From: CBFGTV01 sp965652145
Lineage (GTDB): Bacteria; Bacillota; Clostridia; Peptostreptococcales; Natronincolaceae
DNA: 64,000 nt
Direction: 5' to 3'
Assembly: GCA_965652145.1 (NCBI GenBank)
Contig: CBFGTV010000009.1
Span: 11,915-75,914, forward strand
The translations under genes and the position numbers were made by a program. Of the stretch, positions 42,562 through 50,257 are shown one piece after another. The number at the start of each line of letters is the position of its first letter. Positions within the stretch are counted from its first letter, which is position 1. Below the pieces are notes generated by a model that was not told where the DNA came from, made no database searches, and saw nothing but the letters and a program-made list of their open reading frames with translations.

Positions 42562-42852
42562 CTAGATTTTTTTATCAATGTGAATACTGGCTATTATTTT
42601 ATCGGCAATTTCCTTACCCGAAATATCGTAGGTTCCCTGTTGTATTTTTTCCTTCAGGGCCTTCACCTTTTCTTCTCGAATCTCGGGCAGCTTATTAAAG
42701 GCCTTCACTGCCACCTGAAAATCCTTGGCGCCGTCGGATAGCTGCAATTGATCCTTACATCGCTGCGATTCCTTCACCGATGATGCCTGGTGATTGGTTT
42801 TATCATAGATTTTCATAGCCTGAATGACATTGGGATGATGATTAATTTTCAT
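42562..42852 (-). CDS. flgM: Anti-sigma-28 factor FlgM
   Basis: A 96-residue protein that holds sigma-28 inactive until hook completion. Family C-terminal region KVKALKEKIQQGTYDISGKE-IADKI is visible. GAGGTG lies 7 nt before the ATG at 42852, preferred over an in-frame TTG at 42867. It starts the transcription unit read from the sigma-28 promoter at 42895-42921. Confidence 0.93.
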   Translation of the reverse strand: MKINHHPNVIQAMKIYDKTNHQASSVKESQRCKDQLQLSDGAKDFQVAVKAFNKLPEIREEKVKALKEKIQQGTYDISGKEIADKIIASIHIDKKI

Positions 42853-42894
42853 AAAAAAACACCTCAACTCTTTCCGATTTATCTCTCTAACATA

Positions 42895-42921
42895 TTATCG
42901 GCAATCGTCAGGTGTTTCTTA
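42895..42921 (-). promoter_or_regulatory. Sigma-28 promoter before flgM
   Basis: Minus strand TAAG (42921-42918), 15-nt spacer, GCCGATAA (42902-42895), a full match to the -10 consensus. It lies between yvyF and flgM, so the anti-sigma factor and the late genes behind it are switched on by the sigma factor that FlgM controls. Confidence 0.85.
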
Positions 42922-42924
42922 AGC

Positions 42925-43350
42925 TTATTTTAACTTTTTTCTGATTTCTGTAATGTACATCTTGTGTCCGCTTTTGTCTATACGATTCTTTTCACGATTC
43001 TTTTCCGGGGCCTTTGGCTTGGTTACTGCTGTAAATTCCCGGTGCATTTCAATAATACATTCATCACAAAATCTTCCGCTTCTAATTGATTTTCCACATC
43101 TTTCACAATCCAACAGATAATTATTTTCCTCTCGGATTTCAATTCTATTTTCTCGAAGATAACGCAGTATTTGCTTTTCTGTGACCTGGGTTGCTTCAGA
43201 AACCTCGGAAACCGTCGCTCCCGGGTTATCATAAAGGTATTCCTTTACCCTTTTAAAATCATCCTCGTCGTTAGACATACAACGGGAACAAACATCGATT
43301 CCATTGTATGCAAATACCCTGCCGCATTTTGAACAATTCCTCAGTTCCAT
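42925..43350 (-). CDS. yvyF: Flagellar operon protein YvyF
   Basis: A 141-residue protein with an N-terminal zinc ribbon (CSKC and CSRC), a helix-turn-helix (ATVSEVSEATQVTEKQILRY) and a second Cys cluster (CERC, CDEC). Matches the flagellar-operon protein YvyF found between comFC and flgM in Bacillus. Probably a regulator; function not fixed. A shorter relative is at 20456-20692. Confidence 0.9.
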   Translation of the reverse strand: MELRNCSKCGRVFAYNGIDVCSRCMSNDEDDFKRVKEYLYDNPGATVSEVSEATQVTEKQILRYLRENRIEIREENNYLLDCERCGKSIRSGRFCDECIIEMHREFTAVTKPKAPEKNREKNRIDKSGHKMYITEIRKKLK

Positions 43351-43370
43351 AATAAGATCCCCCTCTCAGA

Positions 43371-44075
43371 CTATACATTCTTTTTAAGACTGCGGGCCAA
43401 GGTAAATACTGTCACTGATTTGGCTCCCGCCTCCAGTAATAGCTTGCCGCATGCTTCAACTGTTGACCCAGTGGTCAAAATATCATCAATTAACAAAATA
43501 TTCAGTCCCATCACCTGATGGGGTTTTTTTAAAGCAAAGGCATCCTTGACATTTTGTCGTCGCTTAAGCCTCGACAGCTGATGCATAACTCTGGTGCTTT
43601 TAATTCTGATCAAGTTATTAAGGCTGGTGTCTACCTGACATTCCATTGCAATATATTTTGACAGCAGGGCTGATTGATTAAAGCCCCGCTGGCTGTGTCG
43701 TTTTTGATACAGCGGTACGGGTATCATCAAGTCTATATTTAACCGTTCCCGCTGAATATGCAGAGCCATCATCCTTCCCAATATCCTGGCTAAATAAGTT
43801 TGATGCTGGTATTTTAGCCTGAATATTAGTTTAACAATATCACCCTGATATTCAAAGACTGAAAACATCCGCATTGATTCAGTGCCCAATAAAACCCCAG
43901 ATTGTATCCATCTGCCTTGAGGAACAAAGGGAAGCTGATCCCGGCAGCTAGTGCATATATAGGAGCGATCTTTTTCTGTTAGGGAGTTCTTACAGATAAT
44001 ACACTCTGTTTTGGGCGGAAAGATTAAATCTCCAAGGGCTTCAGCATAGGATTGAATATATTTTCTATATTTCAT
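43371..44075 (-). CDS. comFC: ComFC-like phosphoribosyltransferase-fold protein
   Basis: A 234-residue protein with an N-terminal Cys4 zinc site (CIIC, CTSC) and a C-terminal PRTase fold with the PRPP-type loop ILLIDDILTTGSTVEAC. Seen also: MIPVPLYQKRHSQRGFNQS. ComFC is needed for natural transformation in Bacillus, acting in single-strand DNA handling. No comFA gene lies here, so competence itself is not implied. Confidence 0.93.
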   Translation of the reverse strand: MKYRKYIQSYAEALGDLIFPPKTECIICKNSLTEKDRSYICTSCRDQLPFVPQGRWIQSGVLLGTESMRMFSVFEYQGDIVKLIFRLKYQHQTYLARILGRMMALHIQRERLNIDLMIPVPLYQKRHSQRGFNQSALLSKYIAMECQVDTSLNNLIRIKSTRVMHQLSRLKRRQNVKDAFALKKPHQVMGLNILLIDDILTTGSTVEACGKLLLEAGAKSVTVFTLARSLKKNV

Positions 44076-44164
44076 AGCTCACCTGTTTCTTTAATCATAT
44101 TGAATCCTGTCTTTTAATTCAACATTTTTTTGACTATTTCCTGCCGGAAAAGGAATATTTAAGA

Positions 44165-46405
44165 CTATATTCCCCCCTGTTGAAATTCAAAAAAACCTTT
44201 CATCCGTTGCCCAAGACCTGAATATCGCTGAATAATTCTGTCATTTTTCACCATTTGATTCAGGTAGGCCTCTGTACCTACCATCACCACTAAATTTCTA
44301 GCCCTGGTTACGGCGGTGTAAAGGAGATTTTTTGTCAATAGCATCGGCGGCCCCCAGGTTATGGGCATTACCACTACGGGGAACTCACTTCCCTGGCTCT
44401 TATGTACCGTCACGCAATAGGCCAGCTCCAGCTCATCCAATTGATTAAATTCATAATTAACCAGACGATTTTCGTCAAAGAGTACGGAGAGCTGCTGCTG
44501 CTGGAAGTCAATGGCGTGGACTGAGCCAATGTCGCCATTAAAAACCCCCTCCCCCCGTTCATCTTGTCCCTGGGAATCGATGATAATCCATTGTAGAGAA
44601 TAATTATTTTTGATTTGCATGACCTTGTCTCCAACTCGATACAGCTTTCCGCCATATTCCTTTTCAGCCTTCCATTTTTCCGGTGGGTTTAAGGATTGCT
44701 GCAGGGCCTTGTTCAGATTGATCATACCCACCTCACCCTTTTTCATGGGCGACAGCACCTGAATATCCTTCAAGGGATCAAAGCCATAATGCCTTGGCAG
44801 CCGTTCCTTTACCAGCTGAACCAGTGTTTGTAAAAGGACTTCTTTATTATTTCGGCCAATAAAATAGAAATCTTTATCCTTTACATTACATTGGGGAGGA
44901 TCGCCCTGGTTAATGCGATGGGCATTAACGACAATCATGCTTTCCCGGGCTTGTCTAAAAATTTCTGTCAACCGGACCACCTGAATAATCTTACTTTCGA
45001 TTATGTCCCTTAATACATTGCCCGCCCCCACAGAGGGAAGCTGATCAACGTCTCCTACCAAAATCAGGCGAGTTCCCGGCCGGATAGCCTTTAACAGGCT
45101 ATGCATCAATAAAATATCTACCATGGACATTTCATCAACAATAATGACATCGGCCTCAAGGGGGTCCTCCTCATTTTTTTGAAAGCTCATTTCCTGTTCT
45201 TCATCGCCATACCCTATTTCCAACAATCTATGAATGGTTTTGGCCTCTTTTCCCGTGGCCTCTGTCATTCTTTTGGCAGCCCTTCCCGTAGGGGCCGCCA
45301 GCAGTATTTTTAACTGCAGCTTTTCAAAAATCCGAATTAGCGTATTAATCGTGGTGGTCTTGCCGGTACCAGGCCCTCCGGTGATGACTGTAATGCCGTT
45401 TTGTATCGATTGCTTAATGGCTTCTTTTTGATTGGAAGCCAAAAGAATTTCCTCCTCCTTTTCTATTTTATGTAGCTCCTCATCAATATTTAAGCTGGAG
45501 GACTGGAAATTAACCTGGGCAAGCTCAATCAGTTTTTTGCATGTATAGGTCTCTGCATAGTAATAGACCATCGAGTAGATATGAAAGGTTTCGCCATTCC
45601 TTTCAAGATGAATCTTTTGTTCCAGGGTTAGATGCTGTATGGCATCCTCCACCGATTGAGGGCTTGCTCCCACCAGGTCAGTCGTCCTATGGACCAAGTC
45701 TGCCCAGGGGGCATAGGTGTGCCCCTCGGTGTGAAAGCTGTTCAACAGGTATTTGGTCGCTGCTAAAATACGATATTTTGAATCAAGGGGAATTCCCATG
45801 GTCTGGGCAATATGATCTGCCTTTTTAAAACCAATTCCAGTTACATCCTCTGCTAATCGATAAGGGTTTTCCTGAATCAAGGGGATTGTTTTTTCTCCAT
45901 ATTTTTTATAAATTTTGATGGCATAGTTGGGGGTAATACCATATTGAGAAAGAAATAATATAATCTCCCTCAGCTCCCGCTGCTCTCGAAAGGCCTCAGC
46001 AATGGAACCGGCCTTTGCTTCTCCAATTCCCGGCACCTCCTTTAGACGATGGGGCTCAGCCTGTAAAATATCAAAGGTTTCCAAACCAAAATAATCTACA
46101 ATTCTCCTGGCCATCTTTTCTCCGATTCCATGGATCATACCAGATGATAAATAGCTGATCATCCCCTCTATGGTGGAGGGCTTCACCGGCTTATATTCCT
46201 GCACCTCCAGCTGTCTGCCATAGCTGGGGTGCATGGTCCACCTACCCTTTACAATGAGGTCCTCCCCTTCCCGGAGGGCAGGCAGGATTCCAACGACGGT
46301 GATATCCTCTTCCGCCGCAGACAAAATCCCTACCGTATACCCATTGGATTCATTTTGATATATCACTTCAACTAGTTTTCCTTCTACCTCTATCAGGGTT
46401 CTCAC
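44165..46405 (-). CDS. recD2: RecD2-type 5'-3' DNA helicase
   Basis: A 746-residue SF1B helicase of the RecD2 type, which acts without RecBC in DNA repair. N-terminal OB-like region, tandem helix-hairpin-helix segments (GIGEKMARRIVDYFG, VPGIGEAKAGSIAEAF, GIGFKKADHIAQTMG), Walker A GGPGTGKTTTIN, DEMSMVD (motif II), GDVDQLPSVGAG (motif III) and C-terminal YCVTVHKSQGSEFP, LLYTAVTRAR. Length and layout are as in the family. Confidence 0.95.
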   Translation of the reverse strand: MRTLIEVEGKLVEVIYQNESNGYTVGILSAAEEDITVVGILPALREGEDLIVKGRWTMHPSYGRQLEVQEYKPVKPSTIEGMISYLSSGMIHGIGEKMARRIVDYFGLETFDILQAEPHRLKEVPGIGEAKAGSIAEAFREQRELREIILFLSQYGITPNYAIKIYKKYGEKTIPLIQENPYRLAEDVTGIGFKKADHIAQTMGIPLDSKYRILAATKYLLNSFHTEGHTYAPWADLVHRTTDLVGASPQSVEDAIQHLTLEQKIHLERNGETFHIYSMVYYYAETYTCKKLIELAQVNFQSSSLNIDEELHKIEKEEEILLASNQKEAIKQSIQNGITVITGGPGTGKTTTINTLIRIFEKLQLKILLAAPTGRAAKRMTEATGKEAKTIHRLLEIGYGDEEQEMSFQKNEEDPLEADVIIVDEMSMVDILLMHSLLKAIRPGTRLILVGDVDQLPSVGAGNVLRDIIESKIIQVVRLTEIFRQARESMIVVNAHRINQGDPPQCNVKDKDFYFIGRNNKEVLLQTLVQLVKERLPRHYGFDPLKDIQVLSPMKKGEVGMINLNKALQQSLNPPEKWKAEKEYGGKLYRVGDKVMQIKNNYSLQWIIIDSQGQDERGEGVFNGDIGSVHAIDFQQQQLSVLFDENRLVNYEFNQLDELELAYCVTVHKSQGSEFPVVVMPITWGPPMLLTKNLLYTAVTRARNLVVMVGTEAYLNQMVKNDRIIQRYSGLGQRMKGFFEFQQGGI

Positions 46406-46458
46406 CTCTTAAGCAATTGTTAATAGTAATATTATACCATAAAAGTTAGCTGAACATA

Positions 46459-46494
46459 ATAAAGACCCTATTCCATCACAAATAGGGTCTTTAT
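46459..46494 (-). terminator. Terminator of metK
   Basis: Stem ATAAAGACCCTATT / AATAGGGTCTTTAT with T/A tails, 20 nt after the metK stop codon. Confidence 0.88.
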
Positions 46495-46513
46495 AAATCA
46501 TCCAAGGGATATC

Positions 46514-47704
46514 TTATTGTCCCAGGGCCTCTCTTCTAAGAATTTCTGCCTTGTCAGTTTTTTCCCAGGGTAGGGCCAAATCGGTTCTTCCAAAGTGTCC
46601 GTAGGCTGCAATTTGTTTATAAATTGGCCTTCTCAAATCTAAGTCTCGAATAATGGCCGCTGGTCTTAAATCAAAGTGTTTCCTCACCAGTTCAACCAGC
46701 AATCCCTCATCCACCTTTCCTGTACCAAAGGTTTCTACCAATACCGATACAGGCTGGGCCACCCCAATGGCATAGGCCAGTTCAATTTCACATTTATCGG
46801 CAAGGCCTGCAGCCACGATATTTTTTGCTACATACCTGGCAGCATAGGCAGCAGAACGATCCACCTTTGTTGGGTCCTTCCCAGAAAAGGCACCGCCGCC
46901 ATGACGGGCATAGCCGCCATAGGTGTCAACAATAATCTTTCTACCGGTTAACCCGGCATCACCCTGGGGTCCACCGATTACAAACCGGCCCGTCGGGTTA
47001 ATATAATACTTGGTCTTTTCGTCCAGCAAACCAGCCGGCACCACCTGATTGATCACATGCTTGATTAAATCCCTTTCGATGGTTTCCTGGTCTACCTCAG
47101 GGCCATGCTGGGTGGAAATAACAATTGTGTCAATACGCAGGGGCTTATCGCCATCATACTCTACAGTCACCTGGGTTTTTCCATCAGGTCTTAAATAATC
47201 AAGGGTACCATCCTTGCGTACATCAGAAAGTCGCTTTGAAAGCTTATGGGCCAAGGAAATTGGTAAAGGCATCAATTCAGGTGTTTCATTGCAGGCAAAG
47301 CCAAACATAATCCCTTGATCACCAGCACCGATGGCCTCCAGTTCATCTACCATTTGCCCCTTTTTTCTCTCTAACGCCTCATCAACCCCCATGGCAATAT
47401 CAGAGGACTGCTCGTCAATGGCTGTTAAAACGGCGCAGGTATCGCAGTCAAAGCCAAACTTTGCACGGGTATAGCCAATTTCTTCAATTGTCTTTCTAAC
47501 TACCTTTGGAATATCAACGTAGCAATCGGTGGTGATTTCACCGGCCACCAGAACCAATCCAGTGGTAACAGTGGTTTCACAAGCAACTCTGGCCTTTGGA
47601 TCCTTTTCAAATATTGCATCTAATACTGCATCAGAAATTTGGTCACAGATCTTATCTGGATGTCCTTCTGTCACTGACTCTGAAGTAAATAGTCTTCGTG
47701 CCAT
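46514..47704 (-). CDS. metK: S-adenosylmethionine synthetase
   Basis: A 396-residue cytoplasmic enzyme making S-adenosylmethionine from ATP and methionine. Signatures: TEGHPDKICDQISDAVLD, GAGDQGIMFGFA (ATP-binding), and the glycine-rich GGGAFSGKDPTKVDRSAAY. Length normal. It is regulated by a SAM-I riboswitch in the leader (47888-47985). Its product also feeds spermidine synthesis by speE elsewhere in the window. Confidence 0.98.
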   Translation of the reverse strand: MARRLFTSESVTEGHPDKICDQISDAVLDAIFEKDPKARVACETTVTTGLVLVAGEITTDCYVDIPKVVRKTIEEIGYTRAKFGFDCDTCAVLTAIDEQSSDIAMGVDEALERKKGQMVDELEAIGAGDQGIMFGFACNETPELMPLPISLAHKLSKRLSDVRKDGTLDYLRPDGKTQVTVEYDGDKPLRIDTIVISTQHGPEVDQETIERDLIKHVINQVVPAGLLDEKTKYYINPTGRFVIGGPQGDAGLTGRKIIVDTYGGYARHGGGAFSGKDPTKVDRSAAYAARYVAKNIVAAGLADKCEIELAYAIGVAQPVSVLVETFGTGKVDEGLLVELVRKHFDLRPAAIIRDLDLRRPIYKQIAAYGHFGRTDLALPWEKTDKAEILRREALGQ

Positions 47705-47842
47705 TAAAAATTACCTCCCTTTTCCTAATGTTATCAGGCTATCTGTATAATCGAGCTTCCTGAGCGTGAAGGTTTTCTGTACTAATATACCCATCCATGC
47801 CAGGAAAATATGCTGATCTGAAATAGGAATAATTGATTGCAA

Positions 47843-47870
47843 TAAAAAAACCTCTTTCAAGAAGAGGCAT
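47843..47870 (-). terminator. Riboswitch-controlled terminator of metK
   Basis: Minus strand GCCTCTTCTTGAAAGAGG followed by seven T. It lies about 20 nt after the S-box aptamer and 140 nt before metK. With SAM bound it should form and stop transcription. Confidence 0.88.
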
Positions 47871-47887
47871 ATCAACTATATATGCTT

Positions 47888-47985
47888 ACCTCATCTTTCA
47901 GAATCAGAATCTGTGGGAATTAGCACCGTACGCTACGGTTGCCGGGTATCATCGGGCCCTTCCCTCCACCACTCTTGATAAGGCA
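47888..47985 (-). promoter_or_regulatory. SAM-I (S-box) riboswitch
   Basis: Minus strand shows the conserved S-box blocks in order: CTTATCAAGAGTGGTGGAG, GGA and GGGCCCGATGATACCC, GGCAACC, GGTGCTAATTCC, CAG, and GAAAGATGAGG closing P1. This is the standard SAM-I aptamer, upstream of metK. Confidence 0.97.
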
Positions 47986-48017
47986 TCAAGATTTTTATTT
48001 AATTGAATTACTAACTC

Positions 48018-48046
48018 ATAATATCATTGAGTTGTATATCTGTCAA
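48018..48046 (-). promoter_or_regulatory. Sigma-A promoter of metK
   Basis: Minus strand TTGACA (48046-48041), 17-nt spacer, TATTAT (48023-48018). The start near 48010 leads directly into the S-box. Confidence 0.88.
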
Positions 48047-48104
48047 CATATTTTTTACTAATATGAAACTTTTAAAAAAGCTTGTATTTTCATCTAACCT
48101 GCTT

Positions 48105-48572
48105 CTAAATACTTGTAATAACATAGCTCAAGGTAAACATAATGCTGCCCGCTACGACGGTGCCCAGGGCGATGGCCGGAAAGGCTATTTTGATAGGAAT
48201 ATTAAATATTGTGGCGGCCAGGCACCCTGACCATACCCCGGTGGTTGGTAATGGGATAGCAACAAACAATACCAGGCCCAGGGCACTGTAACGTTTAATT
48301 TTATCGCTTTTCTTAATGGTCCTTCGTAAAATTCGGTTCACCAGATTTTTAAAGGGCTTTAAATCTCTAAAGAATAATACAACAGGCTTTAGAAAAAATA
48401 ACAGAAAGGGTACAGGAATTAAGCTGCCCAGAACCCCCAATAATGTTGCATGTAAAGGATGCATTCCTAAGGAAACCCCCAGTGGGATCGCTCCCCTCAG
48501 CTCTGCCAAGGGCATGGCGGCAACCAGCAGCACCATCAGTTCTCGGGTTATCACCTCAAATATTTTTCCCAT
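48105..48572 (-). CDS. Small multi-drug export family membrane protein
   Basis: A 155-residue membrane protein of the COG2426 / Sm_multidrug_ex family, with about four hydrophobic segments and the conserved motifs PLAELRGAIPLGVSLG and VAIPLPTTGVWSG. The name is historical; transport has not been generally shown. Transcribed from an extended -10 promoter at about 48601, divergent from the Spo0E-like gene. Confidence 0.88.
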   Translation of the reverse strand: MGKIFEVITRELMVLLVAAMPLAELRGAIPLGVSLGMHPLHATLLGVLGSLIPVPFLLFFLKPVVLFFRDLKPFKNLVNRILRRTIKKSDKIKRYSALGLVLFVAIPLPTTGVWSGCLAATIFNIPIKIAFPAIALGTVVAGSIMFTLSYVITSI

Positions 48573-48600
48573 CAGTTCACCTCAATTCTTCTGTATTACC

Positions 48601-48609
48601 ATTATATCA
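48601..48609 (-). promoter_or_regulatory. Extended -10 promoter of the membrane protein gene
   Basis: Minus strand TGATATAAT, that is TG-N-TATAAT, 30 nt before the start codon. No convincing -35 box. Confidence 0.5.
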
Positions 48610-48683
48610 TATATTTTGAAAAAGATTCCTTAGAGGATGGTCTGTTATTTTTAGGAATTTTGTATAATTTTAACTTAAATCTA

Positions 48684-48725
48684 TTGTTTATTAAATGTAA
48701 TCATTGGTATAATAACATTACATTT
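48684..48725 (+). promoter_or_regulatory. Promoter and palindromic operator of the Spo0E-like gene
   Basis: TTGTTT (48684-48689), 18-nt spacer, TATAAT (48708-48713). Arms AAATGTAAT (48693-48701) and ATTACATTT (about 48717-48725) form an inverted repeat that brackets the -10 box and start site, as a repressor site would. Confidence 0.6.
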
Positions 48726-48774
48726 AGCTGCATGTTTTCTTTAGACAGCACTTATTGGTTAAGGGGGGCAGAGT

Positions 48775-48933
48775 ATGGATAAAGTGAAGATGCTAAAAAA
48801 CGAGATTGAATCTTTAAAAGCTCATCTGCGACACCTTATGGAGGAGAAAGCCGACAAACAGAAAATCTTAAAGCTTAATGGCCAGATAGACGACTTAATT
48901 AACCAGTTCCACGAATTAAGTAAGAAATCATAG
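48775..48933 (+). CDS. Spo0E-like aspartyl-phosphate phosphatase
   Basis: A 52-residue helical hairpin protein found by reading the plus strand: MDKVKMLKNEIESLKAHL and a second helix with LNGQIDDLINQFHEL. This matches the Spo0E family pattern SxxLDxLI with Asn in place of the usual Ser. Family members remove phosphate from Spo0A and so delay sporulation. AAGGGGGG lies upstream of the ATG, a promoter precedes it, and a terminator follows. The only clear plus-strand gene in the window. Confidence 0.8.
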   Translation: MDKVKMLKNEIESLKAHLRHLMEEKADKQKILKLNGQIDDLINQFHELSKKS

Positions 48934-48941
48934 TAAAAACA

Positions 48942-48980
48942 AAACCTTCGGATGTTCACTTCACACTGAAGGTTTTTTTT
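48942..48980 (+). terminator. Terminator of the Spo0E-like gene
   Basis: Plus strand AAACCTTCG ... CTGAAGGTTTTTTTT, stem AAACCTTC / GAAGGTTT with a T-run, 9 nt after the stop codon. Confidence 0.85.
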
Positions 48981-49132
48981 GACCGATCATTAGGTTGATC
49001 AAAGGAATACTGAGACTCGACAGGGCCTTTGTGATATATACTCCCTTACCTGACCAAAGCCACGTATTGTTCTGCTCATCTTATGATAGCAGACTTAAAA
49101 GGGTGAATCAATGGACAGGGGCTTTTTTTCTG

Positions 49133-49167
49133 CAAAAAACTATAGGCCCTGATTATCAGGCCTATAG
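49133..49167 (-). terminator. Terminator of the 30-residue peptide gene
   Basis: Minus strand CTATAGGCC / GGGCCTATAG stem with a 9-nt loop and TTTTTTG after it, 27 nt downstream of the peptide stop codon. Confidence 0.75.
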
Positions 49168-49193
49168 AAGGAGGAGGGGGAATAGAATATATT

Positions 49194-49286
49194 TCAATAT
49201 TGAGGGTCTTTCTGCTTTTCATCTCGTCCGTTAAAATCCAGTAAAATATAAAGAGCAATTAAAAATACAATAAAAATTATTTTCAT
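49194..49286 (-). CDS. Small membrane peptide, 30 residues
   Basis: Minus-strand ATG at 49286 opens a frame encoding MKIIFIVFLIALYILLDF then a charged tail (NGRDEKQKDPQY). One membrane helix followed by a hydrophilic tail is typical of real small membrane proteins. GGTGG lies before the start, a promoter (49315-49343) is 28 nt upstream and a terminator follows at once. It is too short for usual gene finders. The family is unknown to me. Overlapping longer frames on either strand look less protein-like. Confidence 0.55.
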   Translation of the reverse strand: MKIIFIVFLIALYILLDFNGRDEKQKDPQY

Positions 49287-49314
49287 TTATACCACCACCG
49301 AAATTTTTCCAAGA

Positions 49315-49343
49315 CTATAATTAGAGTCTACCATAGTTTACAA
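49315..49343 (-). promoter_or_regulatory. Promoter of the 30-residue peptide gene
   Basis: Minus strand TTGTAA (49343-49338), 17-nt spacer, TTATAG (49320-49315). The stretch 49344-49576 beyond it is AT-rich and shows nothing else I can support. Confidence 0.5.
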
Positions 49344-49576
49344 GAAAAAACTGCTTTGTAATACACTTTTAACATAAGTGAAAAATATGTAATATTCACT
49401 TAGCACACCATTGCAATTCCCTATTAGTTGATTTCTTCACAAAACCAATAACAGTTTTTTTCTCTTCCCCCTTATGATAATATGATTGGGTCGTTTACCA
49501 AAATCTTCTCATTTATGTTAAAGCTTGTAAAGGGGTCTCTGGTACTAAATGACAAAATCTTCGAAAAAATTTACAT

Positions 49577-49610
49577 AAAAAAATCAGCGAAGGTCTTCGC
49601 TGATTTTTTT
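49577..49610 (-). terminator. Terminator of the GerMN gene
   Basis: Minus strand AAAAAATCAGCGAA / TTCGCTGATTTTTTT with a 4-nt loop, starting 1 nt after the stop codon. Symmetric, so it may act on both strands. Confidence 0.92.
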
Positions 49611-49611
49611 C

Positions 49612-50169
49612 TTAGTATCCTATATCCTTTCTGGTTAAGGGTTCCTGAATAAAATAATGAGACATCAGGGTTTCCCTTACGCTTCCGTCTACATAAATCT
49701 GAACCTGTTCAATACCTTCCAGCTCTGTTAAAGAAAGAATCATCTGGGTCAAAATCGAGGTTTCCTGCAGAGAACCTCCATGGAGTTTATCTCCGGCTAA
49801 ATTAACATAGGCTGTATTTTCAGCAGTTTCAACACTTAAAACCTTGATTTCTTCTAGGGACGTTGTGATTCCCTCCTCCTGGGGCTGCTTTTGGAGCTCT
49901 GCTAAAACCACTTCCTCCAAGGGTTTTTCCCCCACCAGCACTTCTCTCTTGACGGCAATAGCCTTTTCTAGACTTTCATCACCAGTGGCAATATATTCTT
50001 CATTCATATAATACAGGGTTACCTCAACCTTTTCCCCCTCTGGCTTGGGATCAATAATAATATCTTGATCCTTGTCAGGGTCCTGGGGTGTTTCTACCGG
50101 CTGCCTGCCGCAGGCTGCCAATGATAAAGCCATAATTGCTATCAATAGTATGGTTATTGTTCTTTTCAT
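49612..50169 (-). CDS. GerMN-domain lipoprotein
   Basis: A 185-residue lipoprotein. Signal with lipobox LSLAAC (Cys20), a Pro/Asp-rich linker, then one GerMN domain (about 55-185: VTLYYMNEEYIATGDE, AYVNLAGDKLHGG, LSLTELEGIEQVQIYVDG). GerM of Bacillus acts in sporulation and germination; single-GerMN lipoproteins are also found with two-component systems. The ATG at 50169 with GGAAGGGAGAG before it is used; the frame open further upstream overlaps the kinase gene. It is the last gene after the response regulator and kinase. Confidence 0.88.
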   Translation of the reverse strand: MKRTITILLIAIMALSLAACGRQPVETPQDPDKDQDIIIDPKPEGEKVEVTLYYMNEEYIATGDESLEKAIAVKREVLVGEKPLEEVVLAELQKQPQEEGITTSLEEIKVLSVETAENTAYVNLAGDKLHGGSLQETSILTQMILSLTELEGIEQVQIYVDGSVRETLMSHYFIQEPLTRKDIGY

Positions 50170-50257
50170 TTTTTTCTCTCCCTTCCAGACTAATTGCTGC
50201 TTTGTAATAACATTATACTCAATATTTATGAAGGGCCGCTGAAGATTTGTAAAGATT

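Noticed and set aside
48995..49258. Two overlapping open frames of 60-79 codons on opposite strands
   Set aside because: Low-quality composition (proline runs, no ribosome binding site), and both run through the terminator of the 30-residue peptide gene.
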